Assembly (NCBI RefSeq): GCF_002149965.1
Contig: NZ_MSQB01000004.1
Span: 184,273 to 248,272, forward strand
Direction of reading: 5' to 3'
Length of the DNA stretch: 64,000 bases
Source: Novosphingobium panipatense
GTDB lineage: Bacteria > Pseudomonadota > Alphaproteobacteria > Sphingomonadales > Sphingomonadaceae
Under the pieces are notes generated by a model that did no database searches, was not told where the DNA came from, and saw nothing but the letters and a program-made list of their open reading frames with translations. A program made the position numbers and the translations under genes. Positions 38,786-47,834 of this stretch are shown one piece after another; position 1 is the first letter of the stretch; each line of letters starts with the position of its first letter.

Positions 38786-39172
38786 CTACTCGCCGGAAAT
38801 CTGCTGCGATGCGGGTGCCGCCTGATCGCCGGCACCGAGATCGGGCTTCGCAAGCTGGCCCGCCACCCAGATCGCCACGGCAACGCCGAGCACCATCAGC
38901 GCGAACTGGATCATCCGCCCCGCCCACGGTCCATCGGACGCCAGAAGCCCGGCGATACCGCGATCGCGCGGGAAACGCAGGGCTTCCGCCGCCAGGGCAA
39001 CCGGTAGCGGTTCACCTGTCTCAGAAGAATCGCGCGCGGCGCGCCGGAGATCCAGACGCACCACACGCGCGGTTTCATTCGAGCTTGCGACAGCACCGTC
39101 GATCGGACCGTCATTCGACGGCGTAGCTGGCAGGTCGTGCCCGTGGGCACGGTCAACATTATGTCTCTTCAA
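38786..39172 (-). CDS. hypothetical protein with C-terminal membrane helix
   Basis: 128 residues if the TTG at 39172 is the start; no ATG is available in frame near the N-terminus, so the start is uncertain. A single hydrophobic segment IQFALMVLGVAVAIWVAG lies near residues 88-105. The N-terminal part is charged and possibly cytoplasmic. It sits convergent to rsmA and downstream of malate synthase on the same strand. No family recognised. Confidence 0.45.
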   Translation of the reverse strand: MKRHNVDRAHGHDLPATPSNDGPIDGAVASSNETARVVRLDLRRAARDSSETGEPLPVALAAEALRFPRDRGIAGLLASDGPWAGRMIQFALMVLGVAVAIWVAGQLAKPDLGAGDQAAPASQQISGE

Positions 39173-39248
39173 CGCCGGGCCCCCCTAGCGAACAATCCTT
39201 TGAATAGTGCTTTGGGGGCGATAGATCAAATTAAAGTTAATGCGAGAG

Positions 39249-41381
39249 TCAGACTTCCGCAAAAATCCGGCCTGCCGCCACGGCCTCCTTCTTGCGGCGG
39301 CGCCAGGCATGGAGCAGCGGCTCGGTATAGCCGCTCGGCTGATCGGTGCCCTTGAAAACCAGGTCGCAGGCGGCACGGAAGGCGAAGGACGTGTCCCAGT
39401 TTCCGGCCATCGGTTCATAGAGCGGGTCGCCAAGGTTCTGGGCATCGACACGCTCCGCCATGCGCCGGAGCGAATCCATGACCTGTTCCTGCGAACAAAC
39501 CCCGTGAAGCAGCCAGTTAGCCAGATGCTGGCTGGAAATCCGCAGCGTCGCACGGTCCTCCATCAGGCCGACGTCGTCGATATCGGGAACCTTGGAGCAG
39601 CCGACGCCTTGGTCGATCCAGCGAACGACGTAGCCCAGCAGCCCCTGCGCATTGTTGTCGAGTTCCTCGCGAATCTCTTCCTCCGACCAGTTCGCGCCGT
39701 CCGCCAGCGGCACTTGCAGGAGCAGGTCGAGGCCGGGAATCCTGGCACCCGCCATCTCGTCCCTGAGCGCGAACACGTCGACCTCGTGATAATGCATCGC
39801 GTGCAGCGTCGCCGCGGTGGGAGACGGCACCCAGGCCGTATTGGCGCCCGTACGGGGATGGGCGATCTTCTGTTCCAGCATGTCGCGCATCCGGTCCGGC
39901 GCGGCCCACATGCCCTTGCCGATCTGCGCGATGCCGGAAAGCCCGTGGCGCAGACCGATCGCGACATTGCGCGTCTCATAAGCCGCGATCCACGTCGATC
40001 CCTTGATCGCGTTCTTGCGGATCATCGGCCCTGCCCGCATCGAAGTGTGGATCTCGTCGCCGGTACGGTCGAGGAAGCCGGTGTTGATGAAGACGATGCG
40101 GTCCTTCACGGCGTGGACACAGGCGGCAAGATTGGCGGAAGTCCGGCGTTCCTCGTCCATGACCCCGACCTTGACGGTATGGCGCGGCAACCGGAGCAGA
40201 TCCTCGACCGCATCGAACAGGTCATTGGTAAAGGCGCATTCCTCCGGTCCGTGCATCTTCGGCTTGACGATATAGATCGATCCTTCGCGGCTGTTGCCGA
40301 AGCGGCCCAGCCCCTTGACGTCCTGCGCCGAAATGGCGCTTGTCAGCACCGCATCCATGATGCCTTCGGGAATTTCCGAGCCGTCCGGCAGCAGTATCGC
40401 GGGATTGGTCATGAGATGGCCGACATTGCGCACGAACAGCAGGCTGCGGCCCGGCAGCGTGAGCACTTCGCCCGAAGGCGTGGTGACGGTCCTGTCGGAT
40501 GCCAGTTCCCGCGTCTGCGCCCGACCGTGTTTTTCGAAACTGTCGGTCAGATCGCCGCGAATCACGCCCAGCCAGTTCCGATAGGCTGCCAGCTTGTCCT
40601 CGGCGTCGACGGCCGCAACGGAATCCTCCAGGTCGACGATCGTCGTGAGCGCCGCTTCAAGCACGATATCGGCAATCCCGATCCGATCCGAACGGCCCAC
40701 GTCGCTGGCGGGATCGACGACGATCTCTATTCCCAGCCCGTTCGAGCGATAGAATCGTCCGACACGGGTTTCCCCGACATATTGCGAGGGATCCGCCAAA
40801 ACGGCGTCGAAGCTGGCCAGATCGCCCCAGCTGCCCGATGCCAGCGGCAAGGCCTTGTCCAGAAAACGGCGGCCCTGCGCGATGACGGCAGCGCCGCGCG
40901 CAGCATCGTACCCCGTGCCCGCTGCCGCAGGGGCATCCAGCGCGTCCGTGCCATAGAGCGCATCGTAGAGGCTGCCCCACCGCGCATTGGCCGCGTTGAG
41001 CAGGAACCGGGCATTGAGCACCGGAACGACGAGCTGCGGCCCCGCCATCGCCGCGATTTCGGGATCGACACCCCGCGTGGCAATCGCGAAATCGCCGGGC
41101 TCGGGGACGAGATAGCCGATCTCGCGCAGGAAAGCCTGGTATTCGGGCTGTTCGAGGGGCTTCCCCCGCCGTTCGTCATGCCAGCCATCGATCTGCGCCT
41201 GAAGCGCGTCGCGCCGCGCCAGCAAGGCCCGGTTGCGCGGCGCCAGTTCGGCTACGAGCGCTGCAAATCCGGCCCAGAACCCAACCGAGTCCTGCCCGAT
41301 CGGCGGCAGAACCTGCTCCTCGACGAAACGCGCCAGCGCGGCATCGACCAGAAGGCCCGAACGTTCAATTCTGTCGGTCAT
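39249..41381 (-). CDS. glcB: malate synthase G
   Basis: 710 residues, matching the long G isoform. It condenses glyoxylate with acetyl-CoA in the glyoxylate shunt. Conserved blocks are [33 protein letters not shown] and [17 protein letters not shown], with the catalytic Arg/Asp regions present. It is monocistronic and divergent from a small membrane-protein gene. The degradative clusters nearby would feed acetyl-CoA into this shunt. Confidence 0.97.
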   Translation of the reverse strand: MTDRIERSGLLVDAALARFVEEQVLPPIGQDSVGFWAGFAALVAELAPRNRALLARRDALQAQIDGWHDERRGKPLEQPEYQAFLREIGYLVPEPGDFAIATRGVDPEIAAMAGPQLVVPVLNARFLLNAANARWGSLYDALYGTDALDAPAAAGTGYDAARGAAVIAQGRRFLDKALPLASGSWGDLASFDAVLADPSQYVGETRVGRFYRSNGLGIEIVVDPASDVGRSDRIGIADIVLEAALTTIVDLEDSVAAVDAEDKLAAYRNWLGVIRGDLTDSFEKHGRAQTRELASDRTVTTPSGEVLTLPGRSLLFVRNVGHLMTNPAILLPDGSEIPEGIMDAVLTSAISAQDVKGLGRFGNSREGSIYIVKPKMHGPEECAFTNDLFDAVEDLLRLPRHTVKVGVMDEERRTSANLAACVHAVKDRIVFINTGFLDRTGDEIHTSMRAGPMIRKNAIKGSTWIAAYETRNVAIGLRHGLSGIAQIGKGMWAAPDRMRDMLEQKIAHPRTGANTAWVPSPTAATLHAMHYHEVDVFALRDEMAGARIPGLDLLLQVPLADGANWSEEEIREELDNNAQGLLGYVVRWIDQGVGCSKVPDIDDVGLMEDRATLRISSQHLANWLLHGVCSQEQVMDSLRRMAERVDAQNLGDPLYEPMAGNWDTSFAFRAACDLVFKGTDQPSGYTEPLLHAWRRRKKEAVAAGRIFAEV

Positions 41382-41701
41382 TTATCCTCGCATTCCGTGC
41401 GCGCACACAAGATCTGCGCGCGCGATCGTGACATCTGTTTCAAGATTGTCCTGGGGAGGAATGTGCATTCTATGCCCCAAGCGACATCGCTTGGCAAATC
41501 CGAAAAGACCAGCGCGGCCCTTCAGGGGTTGGGGCGAGAAGCGCTTCGTCCCAGATTGGCACCACGTCGGACCAGCTTACACCTTGCGTCGGAAAGACTT
41601 ACAGAGAAAACTCTCCCCACCCACGGCCGCTCGGGAACAGGCGGCGCCGCGGGCTGTTGCCTCTCATGCGGGGGCGATTTTGCGTGCTGGAAGGACTAAA
41701 A
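41382..41701. other. 320-bp intergenic region between glcB and a small membrane protein
   Basis: Divergent upstream regions of both genes. Apart from the perfect inverted repeat listed separately I see no RNA, repeat or gene in it. Confidence 0.5.
41477..41494. promoter_or_regulatory. perfect 8-bp palindrome, possible operator
   Basis: CCAAGCGA-CA-TCGCTTGG lies 96 bp upstream of the glcB start and 208 bp upstream of the divergent gene. The size and spacing suit a dimeric regulator. The regulator is unknown. Confidence 0.4.
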
Positions 41702-41995
41702 ATGCTTCGCAGGATCAGCCGCCTTTTCGTGATCAAGACCCGCTGGGAAGCGTTCATGATCATCTATGCCCTCGCCCTCGGCGCGGTGGAACGTGGCAGC
41801 GCCTACCTCACCCGCTTTCCGGGCTTTGGCGGAAAACTGCTGTTCCTGGCCTGCACCGGCGCGGTCTTCATGGCCGGCGCCAAGATCCTCGATTGCCTCA
41901 AGTTCGAACAGGCCCAGCAGGAAGCCGCGGCAAGAGACGCGACAACCGCATCCGAAGCGGAGCAAATACGCGGGGCGACAGCCGACAGCGCCTGA
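41702..41995 (+). CDS. small conserved membrane protein
   Basis: 97 residues from ATG 41702 with GGAAGG seven bases upstream. Two hydrophobic stretches are visible (about 18-32 and 43-60: KLLFLACTGAVFMAGAKIL), followed by an Ala/Glu-rich hydrophilic tail. The sequence RWEAFMIIYALALGAVERG suggests a conserved family of sphingomonads, without known function. Confidence 0.65.
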   Translation: MLRRISRLFVIKTRWEAFMIIYALALGAVERGSAYLTRFPGFGGKLLFLACTGAVFMAGAKILDCLKFEQAQQEAAARDATTASEAEQIRGATADSA

Positions 41996-42039
41996 TCGTC
42001 CCGAAACAGGCCGATCTATGTTCAACGATGGGGAAAGGT

Positions 42040-42403
42040 GGGGTGTTTCTGTTGCAAGGTACACCCCGGACCCCTGGAATCCCTTCTGTTGCCCGGTGGG
42101 TCCAACCGCGCTTTAGCTTTGTAACTTCAGGGCGTTAGCCCCTAGAATTACGCGGCGAGAGCGAGTGCTTCGTTGTCGTTGGCACTTGTGAGTTTTGAGC
42201 CTTGAACGGGTTACTCAGCCCGAATGAAAACACCGCTTTTCAACACACGTCGATCCTAGTTCGGCCCCGTCATCACCCCTGCGACAACAGGGTTGTCCGG
42301 CCGAAGGCAGGACGGGTGATGGTGGAGCCGCCGGGTACCGCCCCCGGGTCCGCTGTGCCTATTATACGGCGCAGTTTATCATCATAGCCGGTCGAAACCG
42401 GCG
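42040..42403 (-). ncRNA. ssrA: permuted two-piece tmRNA
   Basis: On the minus strand the acceptor piece comes first: GGACCCGGGGGCGGTACCCG and GGCGGCTCCACCA, ending with an encoded CCA at 42320. After a spacer of about 51 nt that is probably excised, the coding piece begins GGGGCCGAACTAGGATCGAC at 42268. GGGGCCG pairs with CGGCTCC to make the 7-bp acceptor stem. The tag frame 42148-42183 reads ANDNEALALAA followed by TAA. The end is set at the stem GGGGTGT/ACACCCC (42040-42067). A -10-like TATATG lies at 42410-42415, so the 5' end near 42403 is approximate. It rescues stalled ribosomes. This permuted form is known in alphaproteobacteria. Confidence 0.95.
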
Positions 42404-42435
42404 AAACCTCATATAGGGTGCCGCGCGGAAATGAA

Positions 42436-42461
42436 AAGGGGCGGGATATGCCCCGCCCCTT
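42436..42461 (-). terminator. Rho-independent terminator of mscL
   Basis: On the minus strand AAGGGGCGGG-GCATAT-CCCGCCCCTT followed by TTCATTT. It lies 28 bp after the mscL stop and just upstream of the tmRNA promoter. Confidence 0.9.
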
Positions 42462-42489
42462 CCTTGCTGTCAGAACCCTGTGGAACAGT

Positions 42490-42909
42490 TCACCGCTGCT
42501 TGAGCGTATCCCGGATTTCCGAGAGCAGTTCCACCTCGGTCGGCCCCTTGGGCGCATCTTCCTTCTTCGGCAGCAGGCGGTTGGCCTGGCGCACGATCAG
42601 GAAGATCACGAAAGCGAGAATCAGGAAGTTGATGATTGCGGTGAGGAATGCGCCGTAGCCGAACATGGCCACGCCCGCCGCCTTGAGACCGGCATACGTC
42701 ATCGGCCCGGTGTAACCGGCCGGAATGGTGCCGAGCACCACGAACTTGTTGCTGAAATCGATACCGCCGGTGATGAGGCCGATGAACGGCATGATCACGT
42801 CATCCGTAAGCGACGCCACGATCTTGCCGAAAGCGGCGCCGATGATCACACCGACGGCAAGGTCCAGCACGTTGCCGCGCGCGATGAAAGTCTTGAAATC
42901 CTGAAGCAT
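42490..42909 (-). CDS. mscL: large-conductance mechanosensitive channel
   Basis: 139 residues, ATG 42909 with GAGGGG upstream. It is an inner-membrane pentamer that opens on osmotic downshock. TM1 contains GNVLDLAVGVIIGAAFGKIV with the small-residue pore lining, TM2 is FLTAIINFLILAFVIFLIV, and the C-terminal helix is acidic and basic as usual. Followed by a strong terminator. Confidence 0.96.
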   Translation of the reverse strand: MLQDFKTFIARGNVLDLAVGVIIGAAFGKIVASLTDDVIMPFIGLITGGIDFSNKFVVLGTIPAGYTGPMTYAGLKAAGVAMFGYGAFLTAIINFLILAFVIFLIVRQANRLLPKKEDAPKGPTEVELLSEIRDTLKQR

Positions 42910-43120
42910 GGGTCGTTTCCCCTCGATCCTGTGCGATCCATATCGATCGGGCCATCTCTGGCCATTCGTGGCTCTGGAGACCTGCCACATCGTCGTTTAG
43001 CTAACAATCGGTTGCGGCAATAAGTTGCAACGCGACATGTCCTTGAACCGGACCGGGCGACTGCTATCTATCTGGGCAACAGGCGGGGCTCATCGCTCCT
43101 GCCGATCAGGAGGATCTCGC

Positions 43121-43726
43121 ATGTCCCTTTCCAACCTGGCCCGCAAGAGCCGCGCGGTGCTGGCCCTTGCCGCCGCACTGTCGCTGGCAGCCTGCGGCTT
43201 CAACTCGGTTCCGACCAAGCAGGAAGCCGCCAAGGCCAAGTGGGCCGACGTGCAGGCCGCCTTCCAGGAACGCGCCAACCTCGTTCCCAACCTTGCCGCT
43301 GTCGCCAAGGGTGCTGCCACGCAGGAAAAGGAAATCCTAACCGGCGTGGTCGAGGCGCGCGCCAAGGCCACCTCGATCCAGCTGACCGCGGACGATCTCA
43401 ACGACCCGGCCAAGATGCAGCAGTTCCAGGCCGCACAGGGCCAGCTCGGCCAGAGCCTCTCGCGCCTGCTGGTCAGCGTCGAGCGTTATCCCGAGCTCAA
43501 GTCGATCGTGAACTACCAGATGCTCCAGACCCAGCTCGAAGGTCAGGAAAACCGCATCCGCATTTCCGTGCGCGACTACAACGCGGCCGTGCAGGACTAT
43601 AACACCGAAGTCCGCACGTTCCCGACGATGATCGGCGCCAAGCTGCGCGGTGCGGACCCGCTGGTTCCCTATCAGGCGACCACGCCGGGTGCCGAAAACG
43701 CGCCGAGCCTCGAAGGCAAGATCTGA
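43121..43726 (+). CDS. LemA family lipoprotein
   Basis: 201 residues from ATG 43121 (AGGAGGATCTCGC upstream). The signal peptide ends in a lipobox SLAAC with C25 as the lipidated residue. The mature part is a helical LemA domain (ERANLVPNLAAVAKG, YPELKSIVNYQMLQTQLEG). The genes downstream encode two TPM-domain proteins, a recurring partnership of unknown function, possibly in envelope or photosystem-like protein turnover in other organisms. Confidence 0.9.
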   Translation: MSLSNLARKSRAVLALAAALSLAACGFNSVPTKQEAAKAKWADVQAAFQERANLVPNLAAVAKGAATQEKEILTGVVEARAKATSIQLTADDLNDPAKMQQFQAAQGQLGQSLSRLLVSVERYPELKSIVNYQMLQTQLEGQENRIRISVRDYNAAVQDYNTEVRTFPTMIGAKLRGADPLVPYQATTPGAENAPSLEGKI

Positions 43727-43730
43727 TAAC

Positions 43731-44552
43731 GTGACCCGCTTCCGGGCCGTTCTGGCGGCCGTTCTCCTGGCGTTCGGCGCGCTGCTTGCCCAGCAGGCAG
43801 TCGCCGCGCCCACCTTCCCGAAGCTGACCGGCCGCGTCGTCGACGATGCGAACGTGATCCCGGACGACGTGGAGGCACGCCTCAACGGCAAGCTTGAGGC
43901 GCTGGAGAAGAATTCCGGCCGCCAGCTCGTGGTCGTCACGCTCCCCAGCCTGCAAGGCTACGAGATTTCCGACTACGGCTACCAGCTCGGCCGCGCCTGG
44001 GGCATCGGCCAGAAGGGCAAGAACAGTGGCGCGATGCTGATCGTCGTGCCCAGCGAGCGCAAGCTGAGGATCGAGGTCGGCTACGGCCTCGAACCCATCC
44101 TGACCGATGGGATGAGCTTCCTCATCATCAACAACGATATCGTTCCCCGCTTCAAGGCGAACGACATCGCCGGCGGGATCGAGGCCGGCACCGACGCACT
44201 CGTCAAGCAGCTCACCCTGCCCCAGGAAGAAGCGCAGAAAGTGGCGGCAGAAGCCGATGCCGCGCGCAAGCAAGGCAGCGGCGGCGGCTTTCCGATCGGC
44301 ACCATCATCTTCATCCTGATCATCGTCTTCTTCGTGGTCCTGCCCATGATCAACGAGGCGCGCGGCGGCGGCAGGCGGCGGGGCGGCTTCGGCGGCCCGA
44401 TCATCTGGATGCCCGGCAGCTTCGGCGGCGATGACGACGACCATTGGGGCGGCGGTGGCGGCTGGGGTGGCGGCGGAGGTTTCGGCGGTGGAGGCGGCTT
44501 CTCGGGCGGCGGCGGCAGCTTCGGCGGCGGCGGCGCGAGCGGCAGCTGGTAA
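43731..44552 (+). CDS. TPM-domain membrane protein with glycine-rich tail
   Basis: 273 residues from GTG 43731, four bases after the lemA-type stop. The signal peptide ends near AVAAP. The TPM (TLP18.3/Psb32/MOLO-1) domain spans about 25-165 (GRVVDDANVIPDDVEARLN, IGYGLEPILTD-like). A transmembrane helix at about 185-205 follows, then a tail of Gly with FGGGG/FSGGGGS repeats, typical of the family. The domain should face the periplasm. It probably acts with the LemA lipoprotein. Confidence 0.9.
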   Translation: MTRFRAVLAAVLLAFGALLAQQAVAAPTFPKLTGRVVDDANVIPDDVEARLNGKLEALEKNSGRQLVVVTLPSLQGYEISDYGYQLGRAWGIGQKGKNSGAMLIVVPSERKLRIEVGYGLEPILTDGMSFLIINNDIVPRFKANDIAGGIEAGTDALVKQLTLPQEEAQKVAAEADAARKQGSGGGFPIGTIIFILIIVFFVVLPMINEARGGGRRRGGFGGPIIWMPGSFGGDDDDHWGGGGGWGGGGGFGGGGGFSGGGGSFGGGGASGSW

Positions 44553-44563
44553 GGGGAGAGACA

Positions 44564-45247
44564 ATGGCAAAACCCGTATATCTCTCCGCCGAGGATCACG
44601 AGCGCCTCAGCGCCGCCGTGGGCGAGGCCGAGATGCACAGCGCCGGAGAGATCGTCACCGTGCTGGCCGATCGTTCGGACGGCTATACCGATGTGGCCCT
44701 CGCCTGGTCGGCCATTATCGCCTTCCTCGCCCTGGGCGCGCTGGTAATCGCGCCCGATTTCTACATGGGGCTCTACGACAGCCTTCTGGCTGACTGGGGG
44801 CACGAATGGACCCCGCGCATGATCCTGGGCCTTGCGGGCGGCGTGGCGGCGATCAAGTTCGGCGCCATGCTGCTTCTGCAGCTCTGGCCGCCGCTCAAGT
44901 TCTGGCTCGTCCCGGCCCGGATCAAGACCATGCGCGTCCACGCCCATGCCGTCCGCGCCTTTCGCATCGGTGCGGAGCAGCGCACCACCGGGCGCACGGG
45001 CGTGCTCATCTACCTTTCCATGCGCGAACATCGCGCCGAGATCGTCGCCGACCGTGCCATCGCCGCCAAGGTCGACCCGCAAGTCTGGGGCGATGCCATG
45101 ACCGCCATGCTCGCCCATGTCGGCAAGGGCCGCATCTGTGACGGCATGGTCGTGGCCGTCGGCAAAGTCGGCGCGATCCTTTCCGAACACTTCCCGCGCG
45201 CCGATGACGACGTGAACGAACTTCCCGACAGGCTGATCGAGATATGA
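44564..45247 (+). CDS. TPM-domain membrane protein (second copy)
   Basis: 227 residues from ATG 44564 (GGGGAGAG upstream), 11 bp after the previous gene. Two central transmembrane segments (about 45-65 and 86-110) separate an N-terminal TPM half from the C-terminal half (RTTGRTGVLIYLSMREHRAE and IAAKVDPQVWGDAM). This is the split-TPM layout seen in a second type of family member downstream of LemA-TPM pairs. It overlaps the next gene by ATGA. Confidence 0.85.
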   Translation: MAKPVYLSAEDHERLSAAVGEAEMHSAGEIVTVLADRSDGYTDVALAWSAIIAFLALGALVIAPDFYMGLYDSLLADWGHEWTPRMILGLAGGVAAIKFGAMLLLQLWPPLKFWLVPARIKTMRVHAHAVRAFRIGAEQRTTGRTGVLIYLSMREHRAEIVADRAIAAKVDPQVWGDAMTAMLAHVGKGRICDGMVVAVGKVGAILSEHFPRADDDVNELPDRLIEI

Positions 45248-45798
45248 GCGATACCACCACCCTGCCCCCCGATGCCGACGCGCCCGACGAGGTCATGTGG
45301 CAGGGCCGCTTCATCACCACCCGCAAGCGCGGCCGCTGGGAATATGTCAGCCGCGCACGCGGCATTCGCGCCGCCGTGATCCTGGCAATCGATGCCGAAG
45401 ACCATGTCATCCTCGTCGATCAGTACCGCGTACCGCTGGGCAAGCGCTGCATCGAGCTGCCCGCCGGTCTCGTCGGCGACCATGAAGACAGTGCCGACGA
45501 GGACGCCATGGTCGCGGCCGCACGGGAGCTGGAAGAGGAAACCGGCTACCGCGCGGGCCGCATGGAAAACCTTGGCGAATTCTTCTCCTCGCCCGGCATG
45601 GTCAGCGAAAGCTTCACCTTGTTCCGCGCCCACGATCTGGTGAAGACAGGCGAAGGCGGCGGCGTGGACAGCGAGGATATCGTCGTCCACCGCGTTCCCC
45701 TCGCCGGGATCGAACAGGCGATCGCGGACTGGCGGGCGGAAGGCTACGCCATGGACGTGAAACTGCTCATGCTTCTGGGCGCGCGGCTGCTCGGCTGA
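45244..45798 (+). CDS. Nudix hydrolase (ADP-ribose pyrophosphatase-like)
   Basis: 184 residues. The Nudix helix is PAGLVGDHE at 73-81 followed by RELEEETGY (94-102). The spacing between the first Glu and the Arg-Glu pair is about five residues longer than the canonical box. The acidic residues E98/E99 for metal binding are present. Probably cleaves ADP-ribose or a similar nucleoside diphosphate-X. Translationally coupled to the TPM gene. Confidence 0.9.
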   Translation: MSDTTTLPPDADAPDEVMWQGRFITTRKRGRWEYVSRARGIRAAVILAIDAEDHVILVDQYRVPLGKRCIELPAGLVGDHEDSADEDAMVAAARELEEETGYRAGRMENLGEFFSSPGMVSESFTLFRAHDLVKTGEGGGVDSEDIVVHRVPLAGIEQAIADWRAEGYAMDVKLLMLLGARLLG

Positions 45799-45799
45799 G

Positions 45800-46009
45800 A
45801 TGCGCACGCACTTTGGCGTCTGCCAGCGCAAGCGGCGCTACGCCAGCGAGGCGGAAGCGCTGGAGGCAGCAGCGAAGGCGGCCGTGACCTTGCGCCCCTA
45901 CCGCTGCGCGCTTTGTCGGCAGTTTCATCTGACCGGCAGGACCAAGGGGATGCGCGTGCCTCGGTTCGTGCTGGACAGGAAGAAGGAAGAGGAAGGCAGG
46001 GGAGCATAG
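45800..46009 (+). CDS. small cysteine-containing protein
   Basis: 69 residues starting one base after the Nudix stop (TGAGATG). A CxxC lies in the middle (YRCALCRQFHLTGR) with an upstream Cys in GVCQRKRRYAS and a His, so a small zinc-ribbon is possible. The C-terminus is highly charged. Function unknown; probably expressed with the Nudix gene. Confidence 0.7.
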   Translation: MRTHFGVCQRKRRYASEAEALEAAAKAAVTLRPYRCALCRQFHLTGRTKGMRVPRFVLDRKKEEEGRGA

Positions 46010-46037
46010 CCCCCTGCCCCTCGCGCCAGTTTCATCT

Positions 46038-46907
46038 TCACAGCGTCGTGAAGATGGCCCCGAAGTCCTTGCCGCCGTTGCCTGCCTCGACGAAGGCCTC
46101 GTAGATCTTCGTCGCGTGCTCGCCCATCGGCACAGTGGCGCCGGAGCTTGTCGCGCCCGCCATTGCCAGCCGCAGGTCCTTCAGCATCAGGGCCGAGGCA
46201 AAGCCGCCTGCATAGCCGTTGTCCGCAGGGCTGGTCGCGCCCACGCCGGGCATCGGCGTATAGTCGTTGAGCGACCAGCAGTAGCCGGTGGCTTTCGAAC
46301 TGATCTCGTAAAAGGTCTGCGGATCGAGACCGGCCTTCTCCGCCAGGGCCAGCGCCTCGCAAGTGCCGATCATGTGGATCGCCAGGAGCATGTTGTTGCA
46401 CATCTTGGCGACCTGCCCCGCGCCGGTTTCTCCGGCATGGATCACGGCCTTGGCCATGGGCTCCAGCACGGCTTTCGCGCGGGCGAACACCGCATCGCTG
46501 CCGCCGACCATGAAGGTCAGGGTGCCCCCATTCGCCGCCGCGATCCCGCCCGAGACAGGCGCATCGACCATCTCGTAACCCGCCGCCTGCGCCAGTGCGA
46601 CCACTTCGCGCGCGGTTTCGAGGTCGATGGTCGAGCAATCGAGAAGCAGCGCGCCTTCGGGCGCATGGCCGAAGACTTCGGCAGTGTAAACCGACCGCAC
46701 GATCGCCCCGTTCGGCAGCATGGTGACGACGGCATCGGCGCCCTCGACCGCCTCGGGAACGGCGGAGAAAGTGGCGCAGCCGTGCTCCGCGGCCTTGGCG
46801 AGGGCTTCGGCGGACAAGTCGAAGGCGCGAACTTCGTGGCCCGCCTTCGCGAGATTGGCAGCCATGCCGCCGCCCATGTTGCCGAGGCCGATGAAGGCAA
46901 TTTTCAT
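46038..46907 (-). CDS. mmsB: 3-hydroxyisobutyrate dehydrogenase
   Basis: 289 residues. NAD-binding GLGNMGGGMAANLAKAGH is at the N-terminus, substrate residues are in DAPVSGGIAAANGGTL, and the catalytic Lys lies in GAGQVAKMCNNMLLA. It oxidises 3-hydroxyisobutyrate to methylmalonate semialdehyde in valine breakdown. Last gene of the cluster, separated by 144 bp (with a REP-like unit) from the crotonase gene. Confidence 0.95.
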   Translation of the reverse strand: MKIAFIGLGNMGGGMAANLAKAGHEVRAFDLSAEALAKAAEHGCATFSAVPEAVEGADAVVTMLPNGAIVRSVYTAEVFGHAPEGALLLDCSTIDLETAREVVALAQAAGYEMVDAPVSGGIAAANGGTLTFMVGGSDAVFARAKAVLEPMAKAVIHAGETGAGQVAKMCNNMLLAIHMIGTCEALALAEKAGLDPQTFYEISSKATGYCWSLNDYTPMPGVGATSPADNGYAGGFASALMLKDLRLAMAGATSSGATVPMGEHATKIYEAFVEAGNGGKDFGAIFTTL

Positions 46908-46958
46908 GACATTCTCTCCCAGGTTTTCGTGCAGGCCCAGATTTCTCTCCAGGCAAAG

Positions 46959-46987
46959 CCCGTCATTCCGGCAAGGACCGGAACCGG
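46959..46987. repeat. single REP-like unit
   Basis: CCCGTCATTCCGGCAAGGAC then CGGAACC; the core TTCCGG-CAAGGA-CCGGAA (46966-46983) is a perfect hairpin. It shares the CCCGTCATYCC head with the element at 3548-3632. Confidence 0.6.
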
Positions 46988-47051
46988 AGCCGTTACTTCA
47001 CTCTGCACAATGGAGCGGACGACACATCGCGGCATCGCCCGGCGGATGGCG

Positions 47052-47834
47052 TCAGCGCCCCTTCCAGACCCCCGGCCGCTTCTCCACGAAGGCGGCCATG
47101 CCCTCGGCCTTGTCCTCGGTGGCCGTCAGCACCTGGAACATCCGGCGTTCCATGACGAGGCCGGTATCGAGCGTCGTCTCGAAGGCGAGATTGACCATTT
47201 CCTTGTTCATCGTCGCGGCCAGCGGCGGCATTCCGGCGATGGCCTCCGCCGCCTTCAACGCCTCTTCCAGCAACTGGTCGAGCGGCACCACGCGGCTGAC
47301 GAGGCCGGCCCGCTCGGCTTCGGCGGCATCCATCATCCGCCCGGTAAGGCACATGTCCATGGCCTTGGACTTGCCGACCGCGCGCGTAAGCCGCTGCGAT
47401 CCGCCCATGCCGGGAGCGACCCCCAGCTTGATCTCGGGCTGGCCGAACTTAGCGTTTTCAGAGGCGATGATGAAATCCGCCATCATCGCCAGTTCGCAGC
47501 CACCCCCCAGCGCGAAGCCGTTCACCGCCGCGATCCAGGGCTTGCGGGTGGTCTTGACGATCTGGCTGGTCCAGCCCGCGAAGAAGTCCTCGGAATAGAA
47601 CTCCGCGCCAGGCTTGTCGGCCATTTCCTTGATGTCGGCACCGGCCGCGAAGGCCTTTTCTCCCGAACCGGTGATCACTGCGCAGCCTTGCGAGGGATCA
47701 GCCTCGAAAGCGGCGAAAGCCTTGATGAGATCGTCCAGAACCTTCGAATTCAGAGCATTGAGCGCCTGCGGCCGGTTCAAGGTGATGAGTGTGACGCGGC
47801 CCTTCTGCTCGACCAGGATCGTCTCGTAGCTCAT
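47052..47834 (-). CDS. enoyl-CoA hydratase (valine pathway)
   Basis: 260 residues, ATG 47834 overlapping the previous stop (ATGA). Oxyanion-hole segments [14 protein letters not shown] and [14 protein letters not shown] are present. The first catalytic Glu lies in FGQPEIKLG, while the second position is Asp in KAMDMCLTG, a conservative change. Hydrates methacrylyl-CoA, by context. Close in sequence to general short-chain hydratases. Confidence 0.93.
   Translation of the reverse strand: MSYETILVEQKGRVTLITLNRPQALNALNSKVLDDLIKAFAAFEADPSQGCAVITGSGEKAFAAGADIKEMADKPGAEFYSEDFFAGWTSQIVKTTRKPWIAAVNGFALGGGCELAMMADFIIASENAKFGQPEIKLGVAPGMGGSQRLTRAVGKSKAMDMCLTGRMMDAAEAERAGLVSRVVPLDQLLEEALKAAEAIAGMPPLAATMNKEMVNLAFETTLDTGLVMERRMFQVLTATEDKAEGMAAFVEKRPGVWKGR

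Noticed and set aside
44440..44550. Short tandem GGCGGC-type repeats that could look like a repeat array
   Set aside because: They encode the glycine-rich tail of the TPM protein in frame; no spacer structure.
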